This document shows, one piece after another, positions 6,783 to 14,869 of a stretch of DNA of 64,000 bases. The DNA is from an uncultured Muribaculaceae bacterium. GTDB lineage: Bacteria > Bacteroidota > Bacteroidia > Bacteroidales > Muribaculaceae. The stretch covers positions 1 through 64,000 of the forward strand of contig CALUMX010000011.1 in assembly GCA_944321875.1 (NCBI GenBank), written 5' to 3'. A model generated the notes under the pieces. That model was not told the origin of the DNA. It did no database searches and worked only from the letters and a program-made list of their open reading frames with translations. A program made the translations under genes and the position numbers. How positions within the stretch are numbered: position 1 is the stretch's first letter; every line of letters begins with the position of its first letter.

Positions 6783-8096
6783 TTACTTGAATAAAACTTG
6801 GCTGAGTTGATTAAGCGCTTTTACTTTGTCTTCCTTGCGGATAAGGAACGAGATATTGTAGTTGCTACCACCGTAGGAAATCATTCTTACCGGAATATTC
6901 TTGAGCGCTTCCATTGCCATCGCCTCGTAGCCGCAGTTTTGCCATTCAAGATTGCCGACAACGCAGATGATTACCATGTCACGGTCAACTGTTACTGTGC
7001 CAAATTTGCGGAGGTCGTCAAGGATATTGTCAAGATTCTTCTCGGAATCGATAGTTACAGATACACCGACTTCTGATGTTACGACCATGTCGATAGGAGT
7101 CTTGTGTGATTCGAAAATCTCAAACACCTTGCGCAGGAAGCCGTAGGCGAGGAGCATTCTTCCGGATTTGATTTTGATGGAAGTAATGTTGTCCTTTGCG
7201 GCAATGGCTTTGATGGCGTAGTTGACAGACTCGTTACCGATGAGCGTACCTTTTGCGGTCGGCTCAAGCGTGCTGAGCAGACGCACCGGAATATTGTTGA
7301 GCTTTGCCGGCTGGATGCAGGTCGGGTGGAGAATTTTTGCTCCGAAGTAAGCCAATTCGGCCGCTTCCTCAAAGTTCAGTTTCTCAACAGGTTTTGTGCC
7401 TTCAACGAATCGTGGGTCGTTGTTGTGCATACCGTCGATGTCAGTCCATATTTCGATTTCCTCAGCTCCGATTGCGGCTCCGACAAGTGATGCGGAGTAG
7501 TCGCTGCCACCGCGTTGCAGGTTGTCGATTTCACCATAAGCATTGCGGCAGATGTAGCCCTGTGTAATGTAGATATCTGCTTCCGGGTGCTTGTCAAGAA
7601 GGTTGATGAGACGTTGCTTGATAAACTGAGTCTCAGGCTCGCCGTTTTTGTCGGTCTTCATGTATTCCAACGCCGGGATAAGAACCGAATTGATGCCCTG
7701 CTCGTTCAGGTAGAGATTCATCATGATGGTTGACATGATTTCGCCCTGTGCGAGGATTTCCTTTTCCTCAAAAAGGGTAAAGATGTCTTTTGTGAACGAG
7801 CGGATATAGTTGAAGCAGGCCTTGATTTCACGAGTCGCTTCTTCCTTTGAGCTTTCCTTGGAGTAGAGCTCGTCTATTGTCTGAAAATATTTTTTCTCTA
7901 AAAGATTGATGGTTTCTTTGGCTCCATCCGCATTTTTCTTATAAAGATAGTCTGCAATTTCAACCAGCGTGTTGGTCGTTCCGGCCATCGCCGAAAGTAC
8001 CACGATGTTCTTACCCTTGCTGGTTACGATGTTGGCAACATTCTTAATTCTTTCTGCGGAACCTACAGATGTACCGCCAAACTTCAATACTTTCAT
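6783..8096 (-). CDS. lysC: Aspartate kinase, monofunctional
   Basis: This 437-aa protein starts with the amino-acid kinase signature KFGGTSVGSAERI. It contains the EIWTDIDGM segment of the active site and ends in two ACT regulatory domains (about 290-437; TSIKIKSGRM and VVGNLEWQN). There is no homoserine dehydrogenase domain. It phosphorylates aspartate at the head of lysine, threonine and methionine synthesis. The operon context with lysA and dapA suggests a lysine- or DAP-dedicated isozyme with feedback control through the ACT domains. The exact effector cannot be read from the sequence. Confidence 0.93.
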   Translation of the reverse strand: MKVLKFGGTSVGSAERIKNVANIVTSKGKNIVVLSAMAGTTNTLVEIADYLYKKNADGAKETINLLEKKYFQTIDELYSKESSKEEATREIKACFNYIRSFTKDIFTLFEEKEILAQGEIMSTIMMNLYLNEQGINSVLIPALEYMKTDKNGEPETQFIKQRLINLLDKHPEADIYITQGYICRNAYGEIDNLQRGGSDYSASLVGAAIGAEEIEIWTDIDGMHNNDPRFVEGTKPVEKLNFEEAAELAYFGAKILHPTCIQPAKLNNIPVRLLSTLEPTAKGTLIGNESVNYAIKAIAAKDNITSIKIKSGRMLLAYGFLRKVFEIFESHKTPIDMVVTSEVGVSVTIDSEKNLDNILDDLRKFGTVTVDRDMVIICVVGNLEWQNCGYEAMAMEALKNIPVRMISYGGSNYNISFLIRKEDKVKALNQLSQVLFK

Positions 8097-8129
8097 TTTT
8101 AATAGATTGTTTATATACTTGTATGATTA

Positions 8130-8795
8130 CTATAATTCGATGATTTTTTTGTCCTCGCATTGGAGTATCCGACCCGGGAAGTCGTCGGTGAGCGAGGTGT
8201 TGTGGGTAGCCATGATAACGGCTGTGCCTTCACTTGATATTTTGTGAAGCAGAGTCATAATCTGATGGCCGGTCGTTCCGTCAAGGTTTCCTGTCGGCTC
8301 ATCGGCGAGAATCAGGCGTGGCTTGTTGAGCAGCGCGCGGGCAATGGCGATGCGCTGTTGCTCTCCTCCCGACAACTCATGAGGCATTTTATAGCTTTTT
8401 GTTGTCATGCCCACTTCTTTTAGCGTTTCCTCGATGCGCTGGTCAATGTCCGACTTGTTTTTCCAACCTGTCGCTTTCAGTACGAACAGAAGGTTGTCGT
8501 AAACAGAACGGTCGGATAGCAGTTGGAAGTCTTGGAATACGATACCAATCTGACGGCGAAGCATCGGAACATCCTTGCGTTTAATGCAAGTCAAGTCGTA
8601 GTCGAAGATTCTTGCCTCTCCATTTGAGATGGGAATTTCGGCATAAAGCGTCTTGATAAGGCTGCTTTTTCCACTGCCGACACGGCCGAAGAGATATGTG
8701 AACTGTCCCTCTTCAAGAGTGAAGTTGACATTTTTCAAAACGAGGAGTTCCTTGCGGTAAATCTCCACATTCTTATATTCTATAATTTTCGCCAT
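8130..8795 (-). CDS. ftsE: FtsE-like ABC transporter ATP-binding protein
   Basis: This 221-aa ATPase has Walker A ([10 protein letters not shown]), Q-loop (VFQDFQLL), the signature [16 protein letters not shown], Walker B ([12 protein letters not shown]) and switch His (MATHN). The [12 protein letters not shown] stretch is typical of FtsE, which with FtsX controls murein hydrolases at the division site. FtsX is not next to it. Instead it heads the lysine/DAP operon, 33 bases before aspartate kinase, a pairing that joins murein remodelling to murein precursor supply. A lipoprotein-release type (LolD) is a less likely alternative. Confidence 0.85.
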   Translation of the reverse strand: MAKIIEYKNVEIYRKELLVLKNVNFTLEEGQFTYLFGRVGSGKSSLIKTLYAEIPISNGEARIFDYDLTCIKRKDVPMLRRQIGIVFQDFQLLSDRSVYDNLLFVLKATGWKNKSDIDQRIEETLKEVGMTTKSYKMPHELSGGEQQRIAIARALLNKPRLILADEPTGNLDGTTGHQIMTLLHKISSEGTAVIMATHNTSLTDDFPGRILQCEDKKIIEL

Positions 8796-8827
8796 TTCTC
8801 GGATTATGTGTAGTAAGTAATAATTTA

Positions 8828-8835
8828 CAAAGATA
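8828..8835 (-). promoter_or_regulatory. -7 box TATCTTTG of the ftsE-lysine operon
   Basis: TATCTTTG on the minus strand ends 32 bases before the ftsE start. It is the downstream copy of an 11-base direct repeat; an identical box lies at 8901-8908 on the far side of a short repeat element. Confidence 0.6.
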
Positions 8836-8911
8836 GTGGAAGGCGAGAGCAGGGAAGTTTGCTTGATTTCCTATATCGGGCCGCATTCTATCTTATTATG
8901 CAAAGATAGTG
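8828..8911. repeat. Promoter-embedded short repeat, copy 1
   Basis: The stretch is bounded by the 11-base direct repeat CAAAGATAGTG (8828-8838 and 8901-8911). Inside are AAGGCGAGAGCAG (8840-8852), GGAAGTTT, CTATATCG and GCATTCTAT (8883-8891). The same four blocks in the same order occur at 22948-23042, again directly upstream of a -7 box and again with 11-base direct repeats of different sequence. It looks like a small dispersed element with target duplications, or a conserved promoter module. Confidence 0.55.
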
Positions 8912-8963
8912 AATGCCTGACAAATGCGGAAGCGATAGGCGTGAAAAAAATAAAAGAATTATG

Positions 8964-9299
8964 TTATAAAACATATCGTATCGTGACGATTTCCATGCGT
9001 TTATACGGGTAAGTCACCTGGTAAAGATGCGTCACGGTTTTACCTGCCGGTATGATTTCCGCCAATTTGGTGGCGAGTTGTCGTGGTGATGCGTGATTTT
9101 GGGTGAGGAGGTCCGCTATTTGAGAACGTACAACCTCAGAAAGTGGTCCGGAGGCGATTAGTATGCCTTCTATGAAGCGTGTGTGCGCCGTCTCGGCGGG
9201 TGTCGTGAAATGTGTCACTGAACCGTCGGGCTTGAATTCAAAAGTGTGCAGATTGTAGACTTCTGAATCGTAGACTGTATAGTGGGCGAGTGTTCGCAT
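8964..9299 (-). CDS. Conserved hypothetical protein, 111 aa
   Basis: I do not recognise a family. The protein is soluble by appearance, without signal peptide, lipobox or membrane helix. It starts with a strand-rich segment (HYTVYDSEVYNLHTFEF), has a middle helix (VRSQIADLLTQ) and ends in further strands (YPYKRMEIVTIRYVL). It lies four bases downstream of the DUF4296 lipoprotein gene, so it is presumably the last gene of the run from dksA-like through lspA. Confidence 0.75.
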   Translation of the reverse strand: MRTLAHYTVYDSEVYNLHTFEFKPDGSVTHFTTPAETAHTRFIEGILIASGPLSEVVRSQIADLLTQNHASPRQLATKLAEIIPAGKTVTHLYQVTYPYKRMEIVTIRYVL

Positions 9300-9303
9300 C
9301 CGG

Positions 9304-10083
9304 TTATTTCAAAACTTTCTGACCTTGATTGCGTCTGTAGTAAATCGCAGGGTTCAGGCGAGTCCTTACAACGGAGATACCATCAACAATGATTGCAGAC
9401 TCAAAACCGATTTCGTAGTCGATATAGCCGTAAACGCGGGTAACGGTTTTTGTGGAGTCTGTTTGTAGCGTGATGGTACTCTTGGTGTCGGGCTGTACGG
9501 ACTGAGAGATATATTCCGCCGTACCGTCGTTATAATCCACTCCGACGAGAGCGTCTACCGATGTGCGGATATTGTTCAGCCGTAGATTCCATGCAAAACG
9601 GTCTCCCGGTTTGTTGTCCTGATTAGCTTGGTAAGAGAAGCTCAACTGAAGGAATTTTCCGGTTATTTCCGGTTTGAACAGATGGTAGGCCGGGGCATTC
9701 CAAAGATTTACGCTGTCGCCGGCTGCTACAATCTGTATGCCGGATTTGCGTGCTTCGTCCTGCAGGTGTTTCTGCTTTTCCTCAAGAATCTCAATTGCCT
9801 CGTCATGAATCTTCGCATACAGCTCAAGGTTGTGTCCATACCAGTTAAGCGATGTGTCAAACTGCTCGCTGGTGACGTTGTGTTTCGCAAAGATAGATTG
9901 CTTGAGCAATTGTTTGGTTGAGTCGCTTGGGTATTTCGCAACGTTCGTTTCTACGATGATGTTTGCCTCATTGATATCGGCAATCAGTTCTGCCATTTCG
10001 GCTTTGTCAATGACATAGTCGGGCGTATCCTTGCAGGCTGCAAGGAAAAGCAGTGCGGGAATTACGTAAGGCAGAACTTTCAT
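9304..10083 (-). CDS. DUF4296-domain lipoprotein
   Basis: The start at 10083 is chosen because it gives a proper lipoprotein signal (MKVLPYVIPALLFLAAC) and removes the overlap with lspA that the longer frame would have. The mature 259-aa precursor has an N-terminal helical DUF4296 region (MAELIADINEANIIVE, then FDTSLNWYGHNLELYAKIHDEAIEIL). A beta-rich C-terminal half of unknown function follows. Proteins of this family are Bacteroidota-specific cell-envelope lipoproteins with no known reaction. It lies 10 bases after lspA, whose product is the signal peptidase that would process it. Confidence 0.85.
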   Translation of the reverse strand: MKVLPYVIPALLFLAACKDTPDYVIDKAEMAELIADINEANIIVETNVAKYPSDSTKQLLKQSIFAKHNVTSEQFDTSLNWYGHNLELYAKIHDEAIEILEEKQKHLQDEARKSGIQIVAAGDSVNLWNAPAYHLFKPEITGKFLQLSFSYQANQDNKPGDRFAWNLRLNNIRTSVDALVGVDYNDGTAEYISQSVQPDTKSTITLQTDSTKTVTRVYGYIDYEIGFESAIIVDGISVVRTRLNPAIYYRRNQGQKVLK

Positions 10084-10093
10084 GTCAAAATCG

Positions 10094-10735
10094 TTATTTA
10101 AGCATCGTCGTCTCCTCTTCTTTAGGAGTTGACAGGTATTTCGAATAGAACAGTACGAATACAATCATGCCGACAGAGATGGCTGCATCGGCAATGTTGA
10201 ATACCGGGCGGAAGAACTCGAAGCTCTCTCCACCCCAGAACGGCATCCATTCTGGCCATGTCCCCTCGATGAGAGGGAAGTGGAGCATGTCGACGACATA
10301 GCCGTGGAGGAACGTTCCATAACCACCGGCTTCAGGAAACATGGTAGCCGTGGTGAAGAAGGTTGATTCGTTGAAAATCAAACCGTAGAACATACAGTCA
10401 ATGACATTGCCGATTGCACCGGCCGTAATTAGGGATACACAGACAAAAAAGCCTGTGGAGTAACGTTTGTCATTGCGCAGTTTCCATAGAAGGTAGATAA
10501 GAAATCCGGAGGCGACAATGCGGAAAATGGTCAGAAACATTTTGCTTCCCAACTCGATTCCGAAAGCCATCCCTGGATTTTCAATGAAGTGGAGTTCGAA
10601 CCAACTGGTAAAAGGGAGTGTTTCTCCAAGTGTGAAGTTGGTTTTAACCCAGATTTTTAATATTTGGTCGGCAATTATAACCAAAAAGATTATAATTGCC
10701 GACAAAAGACCATTGGATATCTGTAACTTTCGCAT
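10094..10735 (-). CDS. lspA: Lipoprotein signal peptidase II
   Basis: The start at 10735 (MRKLQISNG) avoids a 32-base overlap with the upstream gene. The 213-aa product has four transmembrane helices and the two catalytic aspartates in AGAIGNVIDCMFYG and FNIADAAISVG. It also has the early motif ENPGMAFGI. It is slightly longer than the E. coli enzyme because of an insert between helices 3 and 4, common in Bacteroidota. It cleaves prolipoproteins in the inner membrane. It is co-transcribed with the DksA-like gene and the DUF4296 lipoprotein. Confidence 0.95.
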   Translation of the reverse strand: MRKLQISNGLLSAIIIFLVIIADQILKIWVKTNFTLGETLPFTSWFELHFIENPGMAFGIELGSKMFLTIFRIVASGFLIYLLWKLRNDKRYSTGFFVCVSLITAGAIGNVIDCMFYGLIFNESTFFTTATMFPEAGGYGTFLHGYVVDMLHFPLIEGTWPEWMPFWGGESFEFFRPVFNIADAAISVGMIVFVLFYSKYLSTPKEEETTMLK

Positions 10736-10739
10736 TAAG

Positions 10740-11123
10740 TTATCTCTTGTTTTCTTTATTCTTAACTTCAATACTCAGCGTTGCGTGAGGTACTGCTTTC
10801 AAGCGTTCCTTCGGAATGAGCTTGCCTGTTTCGCGGCACACTCCGTAGGTCTTGTTTTCAATTCTCACCAATGCGGCTTTGAGGTGTTGGATGAACTTCA
10901 TCTGTCGTTGTGCCAAGCGGCCAGACTCTTCTTTGTTGAGCGTCGTCGCTCCTTCTTCAAGAACCTTGAATGTAGGCGACGTGTCAGCAGTGTCATTACC
11001 GCCTGAGTTGGTCACTTCGTTTTTCAACAACTCATAGTCTTTATAAGCCTTATCGAGTTTTTCAAGGATTATCTCCTTGAATTCCTGGAGTTCAGCATCT
11101 GAATATCTTGTTTTCTCTGCCAT
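10740..11123 (-). CDS. DksA/TraR-family protein lacking the zinc-finger cysteines
   Basis: This 127-aa protein has the coiled-coil N-terminal region (LQEFKEIILEKLDKAYKDYE), including the acidic NDTADTSP tip region. It has the C-terminal DksA signature in the form YGVCRETGKLIPKERL. Only one of the four zinc-ligand cysteines is present, so no C4 zinc site can form. DksA proteins enter the RNA-polymerase secondary channel and modulate promoters with ppGpp; Cys-poor variants retain activity in some bacteria. It is the first gene of the lspA operon, and ileS lies upstream on the same strand. Confidence 0.85.
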   Translation of the reverse strand: MAEKTRYSDAELQEFKEIILEKLDKAYKDYELLKNEVTNSGGNDTADTSPTFKVLEEGATTLNKEESGRLAQRQMKFIQHLKAALVRIENKTYGVCRETGKLIPKERLKAVPHATLSIEVKNKENKR

Positions 11124-11166
11124 AGCTTTAGGGTTTTAGGTAGGTTAATTATTTATTCTTGTGTTT

Positions 11167-14100
11167 TTACTTGTTCAGCTTGACTGAGACGCACAGTCCC
11201 GGATATTCTTCCATGTTCAGTTCGATGCGGTCGTTGTCCGCGATGTTGCCGATTGCAATATTTTCTGCCAGAACCTGACGAGCTATGTAATCAGCATATT
11301 CATTGACAGCCTCATCGGTTTGCTCATTCGAAGAAATTACAATGTCGATTTTATCTGTAATCTCGAAATTGCTGCTCTTACGGATGTTCTGAATGCGGTT
11401 CACGATTTCGCGGGCGATACCTTCCTTGCGGAGCTCTTCTGTAACCGTGATGTCGAGAGCTACCGTCAGCGCTCCGTCGTTGGCAACAAGCCATCCCGGG
11501 ATGTCTTCAGAGATAATCTCTACGTCAGCCAGTTCGACAGTTGCTTCTGTTCCGTCAACGTTGAACATGAACTTGCCGGCCTTTTCAAATTCGATAATGT
11601 CTTTCTGAGACATAACGGTGATTTGTGCAGCCAATTGCTTCATGATTTTGCCGTATTTCGGACCAAGTTTCTTGAAGTCAGGTTTTACTTTCTTCACGAG
11701 TACGCCTTCGTCGTTGCCGACATATTTCAACGCCTTCACATTGACCTCGTTCTTAATGAGAGATGCCATTGTGTCGATGCTGTTTTTCTGAGCTTCGTCC
11801 ATGACAGGAATCATAATCATGGAGAGCGGCTGGCGTACCTTCAGATTGGCTTTGCGGCGGAGGGCAAGCACCATGGATGTGATGTCCTGAGCCATCTTCA
11901 TTTCTTTTTCCAGTTCTTTGTTGATGACTGATTCGTCGACTGTCGGGAAGTCAGCCAAGTGAACGGAAGTTGCAGCCCCCTCTGTACCTGCTGTAAGGTC
12001 GCGGTAGAGTTGGTCAGCATAGAACGGAGAAATAGGAGCCATCAGCAGGGATACTGTCTTCAAGCATGTGTAGAGAGTCTGGAATGCAGACAACTTGTCG
12101 GTTGTCATGTCGCCACCCCAGAAACGCTTACGGTTCAGACGAACGTACCAGTTGCTGAGATTGTCGTTTACGAAGTCGGCAATTGCACGGGCTGCTTTCG
12201 TCGGTTCGTAATCATCGAGTTCGGTTTCTACTTCCTTAACCAGAGAATTGAGCAGGGAAATAATCCAGCGGTCAATTTCCGGACGCTCGCTCATCGGCAC
12301 TTGTGGTGCTGTGCAGTCAAACTTGTCAACATTAGCATAAAGAGCGAAGAAAGAGTAGGTGTTGTAAAGTGTGCCGAAGAATTTACGGCTCACTTCCTCT
12401 ACGCCTGCCGTGTCAAATTTGAGGTTATCCCAAGGAGATGAATTGGAAATCATGTACCAGCGCAACGGGTCTGTACCATATTTCTCAATAGCTCCGAACG
12501 GGTCGATGGCGTTGCCTAGGCGCTTACTCATCTTGTTGCCGTTCTTGTCAAGCACCAGACCGTTGGAAATTACTGATTTGTAGGAGATAGTGTCAAATAC
12601 CATTCCTGCAATTGCATGGAGGGTAAAGAACCATCCACGGGTCTGGTCAACACCTTCTGCAATGAAGTCAGCCGGATATACCTCGCGGTTGTCGAATGCC
12701 TCCTTGTTCTCAAACGGATAGTGGATTTGAGCGTAAGGCATGGAACCAGAGTCGAACCATACGTCGATAAGGTCCAATTCGCGGCGCATCGCCTTGCCCT
12801 TTGAAGATACGAGGACGATATCATCTACGTATGGGCGGTGAAGGTCGATTTTATCGTAGTTTTCCTTTGAATAGTCACCCGGTACGAAGCCTTTGTCCTT
12901 GTAAGGGTTGCTTGTCATGATACCGGCGGCTACCGATTTCTCGATTTCATTGTAAAGTTCCTCAACACTACCGATGCAAAGTTCCTCTTCGCCATCCTCT
13001 GTACGCCAGATTGGCAGCGGAGTTCCCCAATAACGGCTGCGGGAAAGGTTCCAGTCGTTAAGGTTCTCAAGCCATTTTCCGAAACGGCCGGTACCTGTTG
13101 ATTGCGGTTTCCAGTTGATGGTCTTGTTGAGTTTCATCAGACGTTCGCGGCAGGCAGTCGTGCGGATAAACCAGCTGTCGAGCGGGTAGTAGAGCACAGG
13201 CTTGTCGGTACGCCAGCAGTGAGGGTAGTTGTGGACGTGTTTCTCAATCTTGAACACGCGGTGTGTTTGCTTCATAATCATACAAAGCACGATGTCAAGT
13301 GACTCAGCCGCAGCTGCAGCCTTTTCGTCATACTTGCCGTCTACGTTGAATTTCGGGTCATAGGCATTCTTTACCCATGCGCCTTCAAATTCTTTATATG
13401 CTTCTACGTCAACGCATTCAGCGACGAAACGTTCGTCAAGTTCGTTGAGCATGTAGAATTTACCAGTCAGGTCGACCATTGGGCGGGTTTCTCCCTTCTT
13501 GTTAATCATAAACAAGGAAGGAATTCCTGCAGCGCGGGCTACGAATGCGTCGTCCGCACCGAATGTCGGAGCGATGTGTACGATACCTGTACCGTCTTCC
13601 GTTGTGACGTAATCACCCGGGATTACTCGGAATGCCTCAGCTGAAGCCTCTTCGAAGTTGCCGTTTTCGTCTACCTTAACCGGCTTTACCCATGGGAGAA
13701 GTTGCTCGTACTGCATGCCTACAAGGTCTGTTCCCTTGTATTCCTTAACCACCTTGAACGGTACAAGTTTATCGCCTGGCTTGTAGTCCTCAAGAGCGAT
13801 GCCTTCAGCTTTTTGGTTGAAGTGGTGGTACAGAAGCGGTTTTGCGACGATGGCAGTCAACTTGTCACCTGTATAAGCATTGTACGATTGTACGGCCACA
13901 TACTCAATCTTCGGACCAACGCACAGTGCAGTATTGGAAGGCAGAGTCCACGGTGTTGTTGTCCATGCGAGGAAGTATGGAGTTCCCCATTCTGCCATTT
14001 CAGGTTTCGGGTTCTTTATACGAAACTGAGCTACGCAAGTCGTGTCCTTAACGTCACGGTAGCATCCCGGTTGGTTCAACTCGTGTGAGCTAAGACCTGT

Positions 14101-14664
14101 TCCGGCAGCAGGGGAGTAAGGTTGGATAGTGTAGCCTTTGTACAGATAATTCTTGTTGTAAAGTTGCTTGAGCAGCCACCATACGGATTCCATATATCGG
14201 TTGTCATAGGTGATATATGGGTCTTGAGTGTCTACCCAATATCCCATTTTGTGGGTAAGGTCTTCCCACTCCTTGGTATATTTCATGACTTCACGGCGGC
14301 AAGCAGCGTTGTACTCGTCGACTGAAATCTTTTTACCGATGTCTTCCTTTGTAATACCGAGAGCTTTCTCTACGCCCAATTCCACCGGAAGTCCGTGAGT
14401 GTCCCATCCGGCTTTACGCTTTACATGGAAACCCTTCATCGTTTTGTAGCGGCAGAAAATATCCTTGATGGTACGAGCCATTACGTGGTGGATACCAGGC
14501 ATACCGTTTGCAGAGGGCGGTCCTTCATAGAACACAAATGACGGATGTCCCTCACGAATTTTCAAGCTTTGGGAGAAAACATTCTCGGCGTCCCATTTGC
14601 CGAGTACTTCTTTATTTATATCAGACAGATTGAATCTGTCGTATTCGGTAAATTTATTTTTCAT
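11167..14664 (-). CDS. ileS: Isoleucyl-tRNA synthetase, IleS2-like with swapped HIGH motif
   Basis: The start at 14664 (MKNKFTEYDRF) is chosen over the longer frame, which runs into the efflux gene and lacks family similarity. The 1165-aa enzyme charges tRNA-Ile. The ATP-binding HIGH motif reads GIHH (Gly57-Ile-His-His60, in MPGIHHVMART), with the first and third positions exchanged. The second motif is KMSKR (711-715). Editing-domain and C-terminal anticodon-binding parts are present. This eukaryote-like type is IleS2, usually insensitive to mupirocin. A -7 box TATCTTTG lies at 14696-14703. Confidence 0.96.
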   Translation of the reverse strand: MKNKFTEYDRFNLSDINKEVLGKWDAENVFSQSLKIREGHPSFVFYEGPPSANGMPGIHHVMARTIKDIFCRYKTMKGFHVKRKAGWDTHGLPVELGVEKALGITKEDIGKKISVDEYNAACRREVMKYTKEWEDLTHKMGYWVDTQDPYITYDNRYMESVWWLLKQLYNKNYLYKGYTIQPYSPAAGTGLSSHELNQPGCYRDVKDTTCVAQFRIKNPKPEMAEWGTPYFLAWTTTPWTLPSNTALCVGPKIEYVAVQSYNAYTGDKLTAIVAKPLLYHHFNQKAEGIALEDYKPGDKLVPFKVVKEYKGTDLVGMQYEQLLPWVKPVKVDENGNFEEASAEAFRVIPGDYVTTEDGTGIVHIAPTFGADDAFVARAAGIPSLFMINKKGETRPMVDLTGKFYMLNELDERFVAECVDVEAYKEFEGAWVKNAYDPKFNVDGKYDEKAAAAAESLDIVLCMIMKQTHRVFKIEKHVHNYPHCWRTDKPVLYYPLDSWFIRTTACRERLMKLNKTINWKPQSTGTGRFGKWLENLNDWNLSRSRYWGTPLPIWRTEDGEEELCIGSVEELYNEIEKSVAAGIMTSNPYKDKGFVPGDYSKENYDKIDLHRPYVDDIVLVSSKGKAMRRELDLIDVWFDSGSMPYAQIHYPFENKEAFDNREVYPADFIAEGVDQTRGWFFTLHAIAGMVFDTISYKSVISNGLVLDKNGNKMSKRLGNAIDPFGAIEKYGTDPLRWYMISNSSPWDNLKFDTAGVEEVSRKFFGTLYNTYSFFALYANVDKFDCTAPQVPMSERPEIDRWIISLLNSLVKEVETELDDYEPTKAARAIADFVNDNLSNWYVRLNRKRFWGGDMTTDKLSAFQTLYTCLKTVSLLMAPISPFYADQLYRDLTAGTEGAATSVHLADFPTVDESVINKELEKEMKMAQDITSMVLALRRKANLKVRQPLSMIMIPVMDEAQKNSIDTMASLIKNEVNVKALKYVGNDEGVLVKKVKPDFKKLGPKYGKIMKQLAAQITVMSQKDIIEFEKAGKFMFNVDGTEATVELADVEIISEDIPGWLVANDGALTVALDITVTEELRKEGIAREIVNRIQNIRKSSNFEITDKIDIVISSNEQTDEAVNEYADYIARQVLAENIAIGNIADNDRIELNMEEYPGLCVSVKLNK

Positions 14665-14695
14665 CGGTTTGGCTGTTAGTTCCAAAAATTTTTTG

Positions 14696-14703
14696 CAAAG
14701 ATA
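14696..14703 (-). promoter_or_regulatory. -7 box TATCTTTG of ileS
   Basis: TATCTTTG on the minus strand, 31 bases before the chosen ileS start. It lies inside the longer open frame and so supports the shorter start. Confidence 0.65.
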
Positions 14704-14808
14704 GCATACACCTGTGAAATATAAAAACATCGGCACATGTTTTTTCTGTTGGATTATTGCCGGCAATAATATGGAATGCGTCAGATAGTAACTTGCCGAT
14801 ATAAAAAA

Positions 14809-14845
14809 GGGAGACGCGCTTCCCTGTTTATGAAGCACGTCTCCC
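14809..14845 (-). terminator. Terminator of the RND efflux operon
   Basis: The stem GGGAGACGCGCTTC with GAAGCACGTCTCCC pairs over 14 positions, one of them G-U, around a 9-base loop. On the minus strand it is followed by CTTTTTTAT. It lies directly after the stop of the efflux gene. Confidence 0.85.
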
Positions 14846-14869
14846 GGAGAGGATTGTTTGTAGTTGTAT

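Noticed and set aside
10590..10610. GTTCGAAC-like tRNA T-loop motif
   Set aside because: It lies inside lspA coding sequence (Phe-Glu-Leu region) and no cloverleaf can be built around it.
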